Source of the DNA: Komagataeibacter xylinus
GTDB taxonomy: Bacteria; Pseudomonadota; Alphaproteobacteria; Acetobacterales; Acetobacteraceae
Direction: 5' to 3'
Assembly (NCBI RefSeq): GCF_031081985.1
Contig: NZ_JARWSK010000003.1
Location: forward strand, 62,001-126,000
Length of the DNA stretch: 64,000 bases
The first letter of the stretch is position 1, and each line of letters opens with the position of its first letter. Made by a program: the position numbers and the translations under genes. The notes under the pieces were generated by a model. The model had not been told where the DNA came from. It did not search any database and was given only the letters and a program-made list of their open reading frames with translations. Positions 56,335 through 64,000 of this stretch are shown here, in pieces.

Positions 56335-57450
56335 ATGCACGCCAGCGACCAGACCCCACCCGATCTGCCAACTCCCGTTATGGCCATTGAATCTTCGTGC
56401 GATGACACCGCCTGTGCCATTGTCGCGACAGACGGCCAGATCGTGGCAGAAACGACATTAACGCAATCCGGCCATGTGCCATTTGGCGGGGTCGTGCCCG
56501 AAATCGCGGCCCGCGCCCACCTTGCCGCCCTGCCCGCACTCGTGCGCGACACGCTGGCGAAGGCAGGCATGCAGCCCCACGAACTCGGCGCCATTGCCGC
56601 AAGCTGCGGGCCGGGACTGATTGGCGGGCTGATCGTGGGTGCTGACATGGGCAAGGGCATGGCCATAGCCCTTGATAAGCCCTTCATTGCCGTCAACCAC
56701 ATCGAGGCCCATGCGCTCACGGCCCGCCTGCCGGGTGTTGCCGAAAATGGCGCGCCGTTTCCCTACCTGCTCCTGCTCGTGTCAGGCGGGCACTGCCAGT
56801 GCATCGCGGTGGAAGGCGTGGGCCACTACCGCAGGCTGGGCGGCACGATTGATGACGCGGCGGGCGAGGCGTTTGACAAGGTGGCCAAGATGCTCGGCCT
56901 TGGCTGGCCGGGCGGCCCGGCGGTGGAGGCCCTTGCGCGTGAGGGCGACCCGCGCGCGGTCGCCCTGCCCCGCCCGCTGATGGGGCGTCCGGGCTGCGAC
57001 TTCTCTTTCTCCGGTCTGAAAACCGCCGTGGCGCAGAAGCTGCCCACGGCAGTACGCACCGCCCTGCCCCGGCAGGAAGCCGCCGATATTGCCGCAAGCT
57101 TCCAGCAGGCGGTGAGTGACATCGTGATCGACCGCCTCGGTCATGCGCTGGGCATGATGGAGCGCCCCACCACCCTGGTGGTGGCGGGCGGGGTGGCGGC
57201 CAATGGCGTGCTACGCGCCAGCCTGCGCGATTTTGCGGCCCGCCACGACCTGCCCTTCGCCGCCCCTCCGCTCAGGCTGTGCACCGATAACGCGGTGATG
57301 GTGGCGTGGGCTGCGATCGAGACCATGCGCGCGCGCCGTGAAGCGGGCCTGCCCATTCCCAACGACATCGCCCTGCGCCCCCGCCCGCGCTGGCCGCTCG
57401 CGGAGATGGCGCAGCGCATGACCGCAGAGCCGATCGAGGCCACGCCTTAA
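56335..57450 (+). CDS. tsaD: tRNA threonylcarbamoyladenosine transferase subunit TsaD
   Basis: Completes the t6A37 modification of ANN-decoding tRNAs. 371 residues of the Kae1/Qri7 family. Seen: MAIESSCDDTACAIV, the metal-binding NHIEAH (121-126), LVSGGHCQCIAV, GGTIDDAAGEAFDKVAKMLGLG and VAGGVAANGVLR. Start ATG at 56335. The stop is followed at once by a palindromic repeat before gpsA. Confidence 0.96.
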   Translation: MHASDQTPPDLPTPVMAIESSCDDTACAIVATDGQIVAETTLTQSGHVPFGGVVPEIAARAHLAALPALVRDTLAKAGMQPHELGAIAASCGPGLIGGLIVGADMGKGMAIALDKPFIAVNHIEAHALTARLPGVAENGAPFPYLLLLVSGGHCQCIAVEGVGHYRRLGGTIDDAAGEAFDKVAKMLGLGWPGGPAVEALAREGDPRAVALPRPLMGRPGCDFSFSGLKTAVAQKLPTAVRTALPRQEAADIAASFQQAVSDIVIDRLGHALGMMERPTTLVVAGGVAANGVLRASLRDFAARHDLPFAAPPLRLCTDNAVMVAWAAIETMRARREAGLPIPNDIALRPRPRWPLAEMAQRMTAEPIEATP

Positions 57451-57452
57451 AA

Positions 57453-57539
57453 GATAAAAGTTTTTGGGTATCGCCTTTTTTCAAAAAGGCGACGTCTTGC
57501 GAGGCTTTTTGGAAAAAGGCTTCACCAAAAACCTTTATC
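57453..57539. repeat. complete palindromic element with inverted ends (R9)
   Basis: GATAAAAGTTTTTGGGT at the left and CACCAAAAACCTTTATC at the right (one mismatch in the ends), enclosing hairpin TCGCCTTTTTTCAAAAAGGCGA and a second stem AGGCTTTTTGGAAAAAGGCTT-like. Same size as R3 (87 bases). In a tandem tsaD-gpsA junction. Confidence 0.88.
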
Positions 57540-57646
57540 AGATACAGACCCGCCCGTCCCCTTGCCCGGCAACCCCGCGCGCCGCATTGCGGTTAGGCAC
57601 ATGACAGAAGGCCGGTTTACGGCACACACCGCGGAGAACCCACATC

Positions 57647-58618
57647 ATGACCCACACCAAACGCATCGCCGTGATCGGCGCGGGCGCCTGGGGCACGGCG
57701 CTGGCCCTGCAGGCGGCCCGCGCGGGCGCACATGTCACGCTGTGGGCGCGCAATCCCGCCGCCCTCTCGGCAGGAAGGGTCATGCCGCGCCTGCCCGGCT
57801 TTGCCCTGCCCGAGACCATTACCGTCACCGACACCCTGCCGCGCCAGGCCGAGCTGATGCTGCTGGCCTGCCCCATGCAGCACCTGCGCGCGGTCGCCAG
57901 CACGCTGCACCCCTGCGCGCCCGTGATCGCGTGCTGCAAGGGCATCGAGCAGGGCACCGGCCTCATGCCGTTGCAGGTACTGGGCGAGGTGTTTCCCCAC
58001 AGTGTGCTCGGCGTGCTGTCCGGCCCCAATTTCGCGCATGAGGTGGCAGCAAACCTGCCTGCGGCCGCCGTGCTGGCCAGCAGCGAGCGCGCGCAGGCCC
58101 GCAGGCTGGCCGACCTGCTCACCACTCCCACCTTCCGCCTGTATGCCAGCGATGACCCGACCGGCGTGCAGCTTGGCGGTGCGGCCAAGAACGTGGTGGC
58201 CATTGCCGCAGGCGCCACCATGGGTGCCAGGCTTGGCGAGAACGCGCGTGCGGGGCTGATCACCCGCGCCATTGCCGAACTCGCCCGCCTGTCGCACGCG
58301 CTGGGCGGCAAGGTGGAAACGCTGTCCGGCCTGGCAGGGATCGGCGACCTGCTGCTCACCTGCACGGGGGCGGCCTCGCGCAATTACCGGCTGGGGCTGG
58401 CCGTGGGGCAGGGCATGCCCGCGCATGAAGCCGCCGCAGCCCTTGAGGGCGTGGCCGAGGGCATGGCCACGGCGCCCGCCCTGCACCTTCTGGCGCAGGC
58501 GCACGGGGTCAGCACGCCCGTCATCGCCACGATAGCCCGCCTGCTGGCGGGCGAGATCGACATGGCGCAGGCCGCAACCGCGCTTCTGGCCCGGCCCGTG
58601 GGGCATGAATTCGCCTGA
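57647..58618 (+). CDS. gpsA: glycerol-3-phosphate dehydrogenase [NAD(P)+]
   Basis: Reduces dihydroxyacetone phosphate to sn-glycerol 3-phosphate for phospholipids. 323 residues. Seen: IAVIGAGAWGTALALQAARAG (NAD site), GPNFAHEVAANLPAA, the catalytic Lys in GGAAKNVVAIAAG near 183, and GLAGIGDLLLTCTG. GGAG upstream of ATG 57647. It starts 108 bases after repeat R9 and ends about 100 bases before the peroxidase gene. Confidence 0.97.
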   Translation: MTHTKRIAVIGAGAWGTALALQAARAGAHVTLWARNPAALSAGRVMPRLPGFALPETITVTDTLPRQAELMLLACPMQHLRAVASTLHPCAPVIACCKGIEQGTGLMPLQVLGEVFPHSVLGVLSGPNFAHEVAANLPAAAVLASSERAQARRLADLLTTPTFRLYASDDPTGVQLGGAAKNVVAIAAGATMGARLGENARAGLITRAIAELARLSHALGGKVETLSGLAGIGDLLLTCTGAASRNYRLGLAVGQGMPAHEAAAALEGVAEGMATAPALHLLAQAHGVSTPVIATIARLLAGEIDMAQAATALLARPVGHEFA

Positions 58619-58722
58619 CCGGAGCACAGGCTACATTGCACATTTGCAAACTGGTAACTTGACCCCCGGCGTACCAGCCTGCAATCGGATCATTCCGGCG
58701 CGCATACGAGACCGAGCATTCC

Positions 58723-59208
58723 ATGACCACGATCTACGATTTTAAACTCCCCGCCCTAGATGGTTCCGAGATCGACCTCGGCACGATGCGGGGCAAGCCG
58801 ATCCTGATTGCCAATACGGCCTCGAAATGCGGGTTCACCCCGCAATATGAGGGGCTGCAGAGCCTGTGGACCACATGGCGCAGCCACGACCTGATGGTGA
58901 TTGGCGTGCCATCGGGTGATTTCGGCAATCAGGAACTCACCACCCCTGCCGAGATCGGCACATTCTGCCAGCGCAACTACAACGTCACCTTCCCGCTTAC
59001 GGTCAAAAGCCATGTGAAGGGGCAGCAGGCGATTCCGCTGTTCCGCTGGCTGGCGCGCGAGGGGGGATTCCTGTCGCTGCCACGCTGGAATTTCTACAAA
59101 TACCTGATCGGGCGCGACGGCAACCTGGCCAACTGGTTCACCTGCGTCACCTCGCCCGAATCGCGCCGCGTGCGCATGGCGGTCGAACGTGCCGTGATGG
59201 ATCACTGA
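58723..59208 (+). CDS. glutathione peroxidase family (thiol peroxidase)
   Basis: 161-residue thioredoxin-fold peroxidase. The peroxidatic residue is Cys36 in NTASKCGFTPQY, followed by the Gln site near GVPSGDFGNQE and the WNFYKYLIG motif with Trp, the catalytic triad of Cys-type Gpx. Many bacterial members use thioredoxin rather than glutathione. Start ATG 58723. Single-gene spacing on both sides, but murJ begins 25 bases after its stop. Confidence 0.95.
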   Translation: MTTIYDFKLPALDGSEIDLGTMRGKPILIANTASKCGFTPQYEGLQSLWTTWRSHDLMVIGVPSGDFGNQELTTPAEIGTFCQRNYNVTFPLTVKSHVKGQQAIPLFRWLAREGGFLSLPRWNFYKYLIGRDGNLANWFTCVTSPESRRVRMAVERAVMDH

Positions 59209-59233
59209 TGGGTCGCCTGATCCGCGCCGCCGC

Positions 59234-60796
59234 ATGCTGAAAGGCTTCCTGACCGTAAGCGGCTGGACCATGATCAGCCGCGTGCTCGGGCTGGTGCGCG
59301 ACCAGCTTCTGGCAGCCCTGCTGGGCGCGGGAATGGCGCAGGATGCGTATCAGATCGCCTTCCGCCTGCCCAACATGTTCCGCCGCCTGTTTGGCGAGGG
59401 TGCGCTCAATGCCGCCTTCGTGCCGCTGTTTGCCTCCCTGCTCGAGCGTGAGGGCAAGGACACCGCGCGGCAGTTCGCCAGCGAGACCATGAGCGTGCTG
59501 CTGTCGTGGCTCCTGCTGCTGACGGTGCTGGGCGAGATCTTCATGCCCGGCGTGCTGCGCGTGATCGCGCCGGGCTTTGCGCATGGGGATGTGCGCGATT
59601 CGCTGGCCATCTCGCTCAGTCGCATCACGTTTCCCTATCTGCTCATGATCTGCGGGGCGGCACTCGTTTCAGGCGTGCTCAACGGCATGCACAAATTCGG
59701 CGTGGCGGCCGCCGCCTATGTCAGCTTCAACGTAGTGGGCATTGCCGCCATATTGCTCCTGCCCCCCCTTACGGGCGATGTGGCCCATGCCGCGGCGTGG
59801 GGGGTCAGCGCCTCGGGCGTGGTGCAGTTCGGCATCCTGCTCTATGCGGCAAGCCGGGCGGGCATGCGCCTGCGACTGGTCATGCCGTGCCTGACCCCGC
59901 GCATCCGCACGCTGCTGGCCCGCATGGGCGTGGGGCTGGTGGGCAGCGGCATTACCCAGATCAACTTCCTGGTCGATACCATCATCGCCACCCTGCTGCC
60001 CGCGGGCAGCGTATCGCTCATGTATTTTGCCGACCGGGTGAACCAGCTGCCGCTGGGCGTGCTCGGCGCGGCTGCGGGCACCACGCTGCTGCCCGTGCTC
60101 ACCCGCCACCTTGCCGCTGATGACGAGGCGGGGGCCCATGGCGTGCAGAACCGCGCCATCTCCTATGCCCTGATCCTGACCCTGCCCGCCGCCGCAGGCC
60201 TGCTGGTGCTGGCGGCCCCGGTGATGATGGCGCTGTTCGGCCACGGGCAGTTCACGGCGCATGACGCGATGCTGGCCGCGCAGTCGCTGCGGGCCTATGC
60301 GCTGGGGCTGCCCGCCTTCGTGCTGGTCAAGGTGCTCTCGCCCGGTTTCTTCGCGCGGGGCGATACGCGCACGCCGGTGCTGGTGGGCATGGGCACGCTG
60401 GCGCTCAACTTCATCCTCAACATCAGCTTCATGCACTGGCTGGCCCATATCGGCCCGCCACTGGCCAGCAGCCTGGCCGCCATGGTCAATGCAGGCGTGC
60501 TGGCCTTCATCCTGCTGCGGCGCGGCGCATTTGTGCCTGACCCTGACCTGCTGCGCCAGCTTGCGGGCATGGTGGGCTGTGCCGGGCTGATGGCGGGCGG
60601 CGTGGCCCTGCTGGGCCATACGCCGCTGGGCCACGCCATGGAGGCAGGCCCGGTCATGCGGCTTGTGGATGTGGGCGTGCTGATCGGCCTTGGCGTGAGC
60701 GTGTATCTTGCGGCCCTGCACCTGCTGGGGGTGACCGACCTGCGGCTGGCCCTTGGCGCGGTCAGACGGCGGCTGGGCCGCAAGCAGCAGGCCTGA
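59234..60796 (+). CDS. murJ: lipid II flippase MurJ
   Basis: Flips the peptidoglycan precursor lipid II across the inner membrane. 520 residues with about 14 helices. Seen: TMISRVLGLVRDQLLAALLGAG (with the family Arg), FRLPNMFRRLFGEGALNAAFVPLF, and NFLVDTIIATLLPAGSVSLMYFADRVNQLPLGVLGAAAGTTLLP. AAAGG-poor upstream; the ATG at 59234 is chosen as the first codon before the conserved TVSGWTM. Followed by a collapsed repeat and mutS. Confidence 0.95.
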   Translation: MLKGFLTVSGWTMISRVLGLVRDQLLAALLGAGMAQDAYQIAFRLPNMFRRLFGEGALNAAFVPLFASLLEREGKDTARQFASETMSVLLSWLLLLTVLGEIFMPGVLRVIAPGFAHGDVRDSLAISLSRITFPYLLMICGAALVSGVLNGMHKFGVAAAAYVSFNVVGIAAILLLPPLTGDVAHAAAWGVSASGVVQFGILLYAASRAGMRLRLVMPCLTPRIRTLLARMGVGLVGSGITQINFLVDTIIATLLPAGSVSLMYFADRVNQLPLGVLGAAAGTTLLPVLTRHLAADDEAGAHGVQNRAISYALILTLPAAAGLLVLAAPVMMALFGHGQFTAHDAMLAAQSLRAYALGLPAFVLVKVLSPGFFARGDTRTPVLVGMGTLALNFILNISFMHWLAHIGPPLASSLAAMVNAGVLAFILLRRGAFVPDPDLLRQLAGMVGCAGLMAGGVALLGHTPLGHAMEAGPVMRLVDVGVLIGLGVSVYLAALHLLGVTDLRLALGAVRRRLGRKQQA

Positions 60797-60814
60797 AAGC
60801 ACCCTGAAACCAGC

Positions 60815-60839
60815 GGATAAAAGCTTCACCAAAAACTTT
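60815..60839. repeat. collapsed palindromic repeat (R10)
   Basis: GATAAAAG joined directly to CTTCACCAAAAACTTT: the left end of the element fused to its right end with the hairpins lost. In the tandem murJ-mutS gap. Confidence 0.7.
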
Positions 60840-60888
60840 CTTGTGCTCCCTGCTGGCGAATCCCCCACCCCACCGGTAGACACCAGAC

Positions 60889-63498
60889 ATGACATTTCCA
60901 TCCCCCGAAGGCGCCACACCCGCCATGGCGCAGTGGTTTGCGCTCAAAGCCGAACACCCTGACGCCCTGCTGTTCTTCAGGATGGGAGATTTCTACGAAC
61001 TCTTCTTCAATGATGCCGAGGCAGCCGCCTCGGCCCTTGATATTTCGCTCACCGCGCGCGGCACGCATGCGGGCCAGCCCATCGCCATGTGCGGGGTGCC
61101 GGTGCATGCGGCGCAGGCCTATCTGGCGCGGCTGATCCGCCGGGGCTTCCGTGTTTCGGTGGCCGAACAGACCGAGCAGCCGCGCAAGGGGCGACCAGCA
61201 TCAAAAGGGCCGCTGCGGCGCGAGGTCGTGCGCCTGATTACGCCCGGCACGCTGACGGAAGATGAACTGCTTGAGGCAGGCCGCCAGAACCTGCTGGCCT
61301 GCATCATCTGCCCCACCGGGCGCGAGGCGGGCAATCCCGGCCTTGCGTGGATCGATATTTCCACCGGCCTGTTCGAGACCGCAAGCGTGCCCGCGCGCGA
61401 CCTGAACGACCTGCTTGGCCGCCTCGACCCCGCCGAGATCCTGTGCGCGGACAACGTGGAGCTGGGTGATTTCGCCCCCCGCCGCACCCCCATCGTGCCA
61501 CCGCCGGGCGCTGATGCCGCCCGCACCCGCATGGCCGAAGCCTTTGGCGTGGCCAGCCCCGATGCGTTCGGCACCTTCAGCGATACGGAGGCGCAGGCCG
61601 CCGCCGCAGCGCTGGACTACATCCGCCGCAGCCAGGCGGGCCAGTTGCCGCGCCTGTCGCACCCCCGCCCCAGCGACAGCCAGGACGTACTCGGCCTTGA
61701 CCCCGCCACCCGCTCAAGCCTCGACCTGCTGCGCACGCGTGATGGCACGACCGAGCACACCCTGTTTGCCGCCGTGGCCCGCACCGTCACCGCGGCAGGC
61801 AGCCGCATGCTGGCCGACTGGATTGCAGCGCCCCTGACCGATCCCGCCCGCATTGCCCGCAGACAGGCCGGGTGGGTCTGGCTGCTTGACAGACCGGGCG
61901 TGCGCGATGACCTGCGCACCCACCTGCGCACCGCCCCCGACATGGCCCGCGCGCTTGGCCGCCTGTCGCTCGGGCGCGGGCAGCCGCGTGATGCCGGGGC
62001 CATCCGGCTGGCGCTGCGCGTTGCGCGTGAGATTGGTCAGATCCTGAACCAGCAGGCGGAACTGCCGCCGCTGCTGGCTCAGGCTGCTGGCCACCTTGAC
62101 CGCGCCCACGACCTTCAGGCCCTGCTGGAGCGCGCGCTGAGCGAAAACCCGCCCGCGCGCATGGATGAAGGCGGCACGATCGCTGCGGGCTATGATAAGG
62201 AACTCGACGCCCAGCGCGAACTGCGCGATGGCAGCAGGCGCATCATCGCGGCGCTCCAGAAGGAATATGCCGAGGAATTCGGCATCGCCAACCTCAAGAT
62301 CCGCCACCATGCCCAGCTTGGCTACGTGATCGAGGTGCCTGCCGCAGCAGCCCCCCGCCTGCGCGGGCGTGAAGACCTGATCATGCGGCAGGGCACGGCC
62401 AGTTCCAGCCGGTTTGCCACCGAGCGGCTGGCCAGCCTTGACCAGCAGATTGCGCAGGCAGCCGAAAATGCCGCCCTGCGCGAGCGCCACCTGTTTACGC
62501 AGGTGGTGGGCCACATCCTTGATGAAGCCGCCCTGCCGGACATGGCAGCCGCCCTTGCGGTGATCGACATCGTGCAGTCCTGCGCCGTGCTGGCGGGCGG
62601 CGGCGCGTGGTGCTGCCCGGTAGTGGGCGATGATACGTCCTTCATCATCCGCGCGGGCCGCCACCCGGTGGTCGAGGCGGCGCTCCCGCGCAACACCCGC
62701 TTCACCCCCAATGACTGCGACCTCGAGCCCGACCACCGCATCATGCTGCTGACGGGGCCGAACATGGCGGGCAAGTCCACCTTCCTGCGGCAGGCGGCAC
62801 TTGCCGTCATCCTCGCGCAGGCGGGGCTGCCGGTAGCGGCGGCGAGCATGCACCTTGGCGTGGTGGACCGGCTGTTCTCGCGCGTGGGTGCTGCCGATGA
62901 CCTGGCGCGCGGGCGCTCGACCTTCATGGTGGAAATGACCGAGACGGCGGCCATCCTCAACCAGGCAGGCCCGCGCTCCCTTGTGGTGGTGGACGAGATC
63001 GGGCGCGGCACCTCCACGCTCGACGGGCTGGCCATTGCCTGGGCCGTGCTGGAAACGCTGCATTCCACCCTGCGCTGCCGCGCCATATTCGCCACCCACT
63101 TCCATGAACTCGCCGAACTCGCCAACACCATGCCCCGCCTCACCCCGCACACCATGAGCGTGCGGGAATGGAAGGGGCAGGTCATCTTCCAGCATGAAGT
63201 GGTACCCGGCTCGGCGCGGCGGAGCTGGGGCGTGCATGTGGCACGCCTTGCCGGCGTGCCCGAGCCCGTGGTGCGCCGCGCGGGCCGCCTTTTAGGCATG
63301 CTGGAGAAAGAACGCGGGCGGCAGGCCCCGCCGCTGCCCCTGTTCGAGCAGCAGGCCGAAGTGGTGGAAATCGAGCCCGCGCCACCCGCCGTGCCGCCCG
63401 CAGCCCTTGATATGCTCGAAACCCTCGACCCCGATGCACTCAGCCCGCGCACGGCGCTGGAAATGCTCTATAAACTCAAAAAACTGCTGAAACCCTGA
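60889..63498 (+). CDS. mutS: DNA mismatch repair protein MutS
   Basis: Recognises mismatches and starts methyl-directed repair with MutL. 869 residues. The mismatch-reading motif is GDFYELFF (33-40; F35, E37), connector and core domains follow, and the ATPase has Walker A GPNMAGKST starting at 623, DDLARGRSTFMVEM and DEIGRGTSTLDGLAIAWAVLE (Walker B), with THFHELAEL. The C-terminus has the short helical tail. Start ATG 60889. glnD begins 85 bases after it; mutS and glnD are often neighbours in Alphaproteobacteria. Confidence 0.98.
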   Translation: MTFPSPEGATPAMAQWFALKAEHPDALLFFRMGDFYELFFNDAEAAASALDISLTARGTHAGQPIAMCGVPVHAAQAYLARLIRRGFRVSVAEQTEQPRKGRPASKGPLRREVVRLITPGTLTEDELLEAGRQNLLACIICPTGREAGNPGLAWIDISTGLFETASVPARDLNDLLGRLDPAEILCADNVELGDFAPRRTPIVPPPGADAARTRMAEAFGVASPDAFGTFSDTEAQAAAAALDYIRRSQAGQLPRLSHPRPSDSQDVLGLDPATRSSLDLLRTRDGTTEHTLFAAVARTVTAAGSRMLADWIAAPLTDPARIARRQAGWVWLLDRPGVRDDLRTHLRTAPDMARALGRLSLGRGQPRDAGAIRLALRVAREIGQILNQQAELPPLLAQAAGHLDRAHDLQALLERALSENPPARMDEGGTIAAGYDKELDAQRELRDGSRRIIAALQKEYAEEFGIANLKIRHHAQLGYVIEVPAAAAPRLRGREDLIMRQGTASSSRFATERLASLDQQIAQAAENAALRERHLFTQVVGHILDEAALPDMAAALAVIDIVQSCAVLAGGGAWCCPVVGDDTSFIIRAGRHPVVEAALPRNTRFTPNDCDLEPDHRIMLLTGPNMAGKSTFLRQAALAVILAQAGLPVAAASMHLGVVDRLFSRVGAADDLARGRSTFMVEMTETAAILNQAGPRSLVVVDEIGRGTSTLDGLAIAWAVLETLHSTLRCRAIFATHFHELAELANTMPRLTPHTMSVREWKGQVIFQHEVVPGSARRSWGVHVARLAGVPEPVVRRAGRLLGMLEKERGRQAPPLPLFEQQAEVVEIEPAPPAVPPAALDMLETLDPDALSPRTALEMLYKLKKLLKP

Positions 63499-63583
63499 TA
63501 CGGCTCTGGACCTGACCCCACCAAGGGCGGCACACTCCCGGACTGGATCATTCTCGCCACTTACAGGACGCCATCCGCCCACG

Positions 63584-64000
63584 ATGTCGAACGCTGCCCC
63601 CCTTCCCGCCTCCTCCGTCGAGGCGATGACCGACGCCCTCCATGCCGCCCTGTTCCCCACGGGGGAGCAGGACGGCACGCGCGCCCTGCCACCGCGTGAG
63701 GAGGCGATCAGGCTGTTCCGCCGCCACCTGTCGCGCTACCAGGCGCATGTGCGCGAGGAATTCGAGCATCATCGCCTTGGGGGCGCTGAGGCGGGCAAGC
63801 TGCTCGCGGCCTATACCGATGGCATGATTCGTGTGCTCGGCGCCTACGCCATGGCGCAGACCGGCATCGATTCGCACCATGAGGCCCCGTTCGCCATCGC
63901 GGCGACCGGCGGCTACGGGCGCGGACTGCTCGCCCCGTTCAGCGATATCGACCTTTTGTTCCTCACCCCCGATGCGCAGGGCGAGGACATGCGCGCCTGC
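63584..64000 (+). CDS. glnD: [protein-PII] uridylyltransferase, 5' part
   Basis: Uridylylates and deuridylylates PII proteins to report nitrogen status. The 139 visible residues hold the nucleotidyltransferase start: helical N-terminus (REEAIRLFRRHLSRYQAHVREEFEHHRLGGAEAG) and ATGGYGRGLLAPFSDIDLLFLTPD, with GGYGR (109-113) and the metal Asp pair SDID (120-123). The gene continues past base 64000, so the HD and ACT domains are not seen. ATG at 63584 is preceded by CAGGACG. Confidence 0.93.
   Translation, partial: MSNAAPLPASSVEAMTDALHAALFPTGEQDGTRALPPREEAIRLFRRHLSRYQAHVREEFEHHRLGGAEAGKLLAAYTDGMIRVLGAYAMAQTGIDSHHEAPFAIAATGGYGRGLLAPFSDIDLLFLTPDAQGEDMRAC

Noticed and set aside
61714..63237. 507-codon minus-strand open frame opposite mutS
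   Set aside because: Antisense of a GC-rich gene; no motifs and no ribosome site.

Overview
The window looks like a chromosomal segment of an acetic acid bacterium (Alphaproteobacteria, Acetobacteraceae), most likely Komagataeibacter/Gluconacetobacter. The strongest signs are the adjacent adhA-adhB genes for the membrane PQQ alcohol dehydrogenase (AdhB reads almost as I recall it from vinegar-making Komagataeibacter strains), a cyoABCD-type quinol oxidase operon, high GC coding sequence, and alphaproteobacterial markers: class I lysyl-tRNA synthetase, HdaA, a Suv3-like helicase, and the secB/Tim44/mltA neighbourhood. No search was run, so the genus is an inference. There are no rRNA or tRNA genes, insertion sequences, phage genes or CRISPR arrays; this is mostly core chromosome.

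Layout. 0-10 kb: ppk (cut by the window start), hdaA, divergent purM-purN, ndk, a YheS-like ABC-F ATPase, an MFS exporter and an AI-2E family protein. 9.7-15 kb: a surface-sugar locus, with a four-gene minus-strand operon (membrane nucleotide-sugar 4,6-dehydratase, PLP aminotransferase, small membrane-anchored protein, HAD phosphatase) divergent from a WecA/WbpL-like phosphosugar transferase. 15-21 kb: a small exported protein, a MarR regulator, an M17 aminopeptidase, a Suv3-like helicase, an S4 RNA-binding protein and ferredoxin fdxA. 21-31.5 kb: respiratory block, with cyoABCD, a Bax inhibitor-1 protein, thpR and adhA-adhB; the dehydrogenase reduces ubiquinone and the oxidase reoxidises ubiquinol. 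31.6-41 kb: sirtuin, UDG-family protein, an operon lysK - MprF-like protein - marC, a DinG-like helicase and a cold-shock gene. 41-48 kb: groES-groEL under CIRCE, dienelactone hydrolase, mtnP with a stand-alone cytochrome c1, hemF and an exported Bug-like protein. 48-56 kb: Smr protein, tri-haem peroxidase, orphan DNA methyltransferase, mltA, Tim44-like protein, secB, hemD-hemC. 56-64 kb: tsaD, gpsA, glutathione peroxidase, murJ, mutS and the start of glnD.

The most unusual signal is not a gene. At least ten intergenic copies of a short palindromic element lie at gene 3' ends. Two copies are complete (about 87 bp): ends GATAAAAGTTTTTGG / CCAAAAACYTTTATC enclosing two hairpins with A/T-rich loops. 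The rest are half copies, fusions or collapsed forms. Six of the ten convergent gene junctions in the window carry one and no divergent junction does. This points to a dispersed palindromic (MITE/REP-like) family that may act as bidirectional terminators. Other points of interest are the MprF-like protein that lost half of its transferase domain while sitting next to lysyl-tRNA synthetase, a CobB-like sirtuin lacking the Arg of the YxxR motif, a lone cytochrome c1 gene, and an orphan TSPPY methyltransferase.
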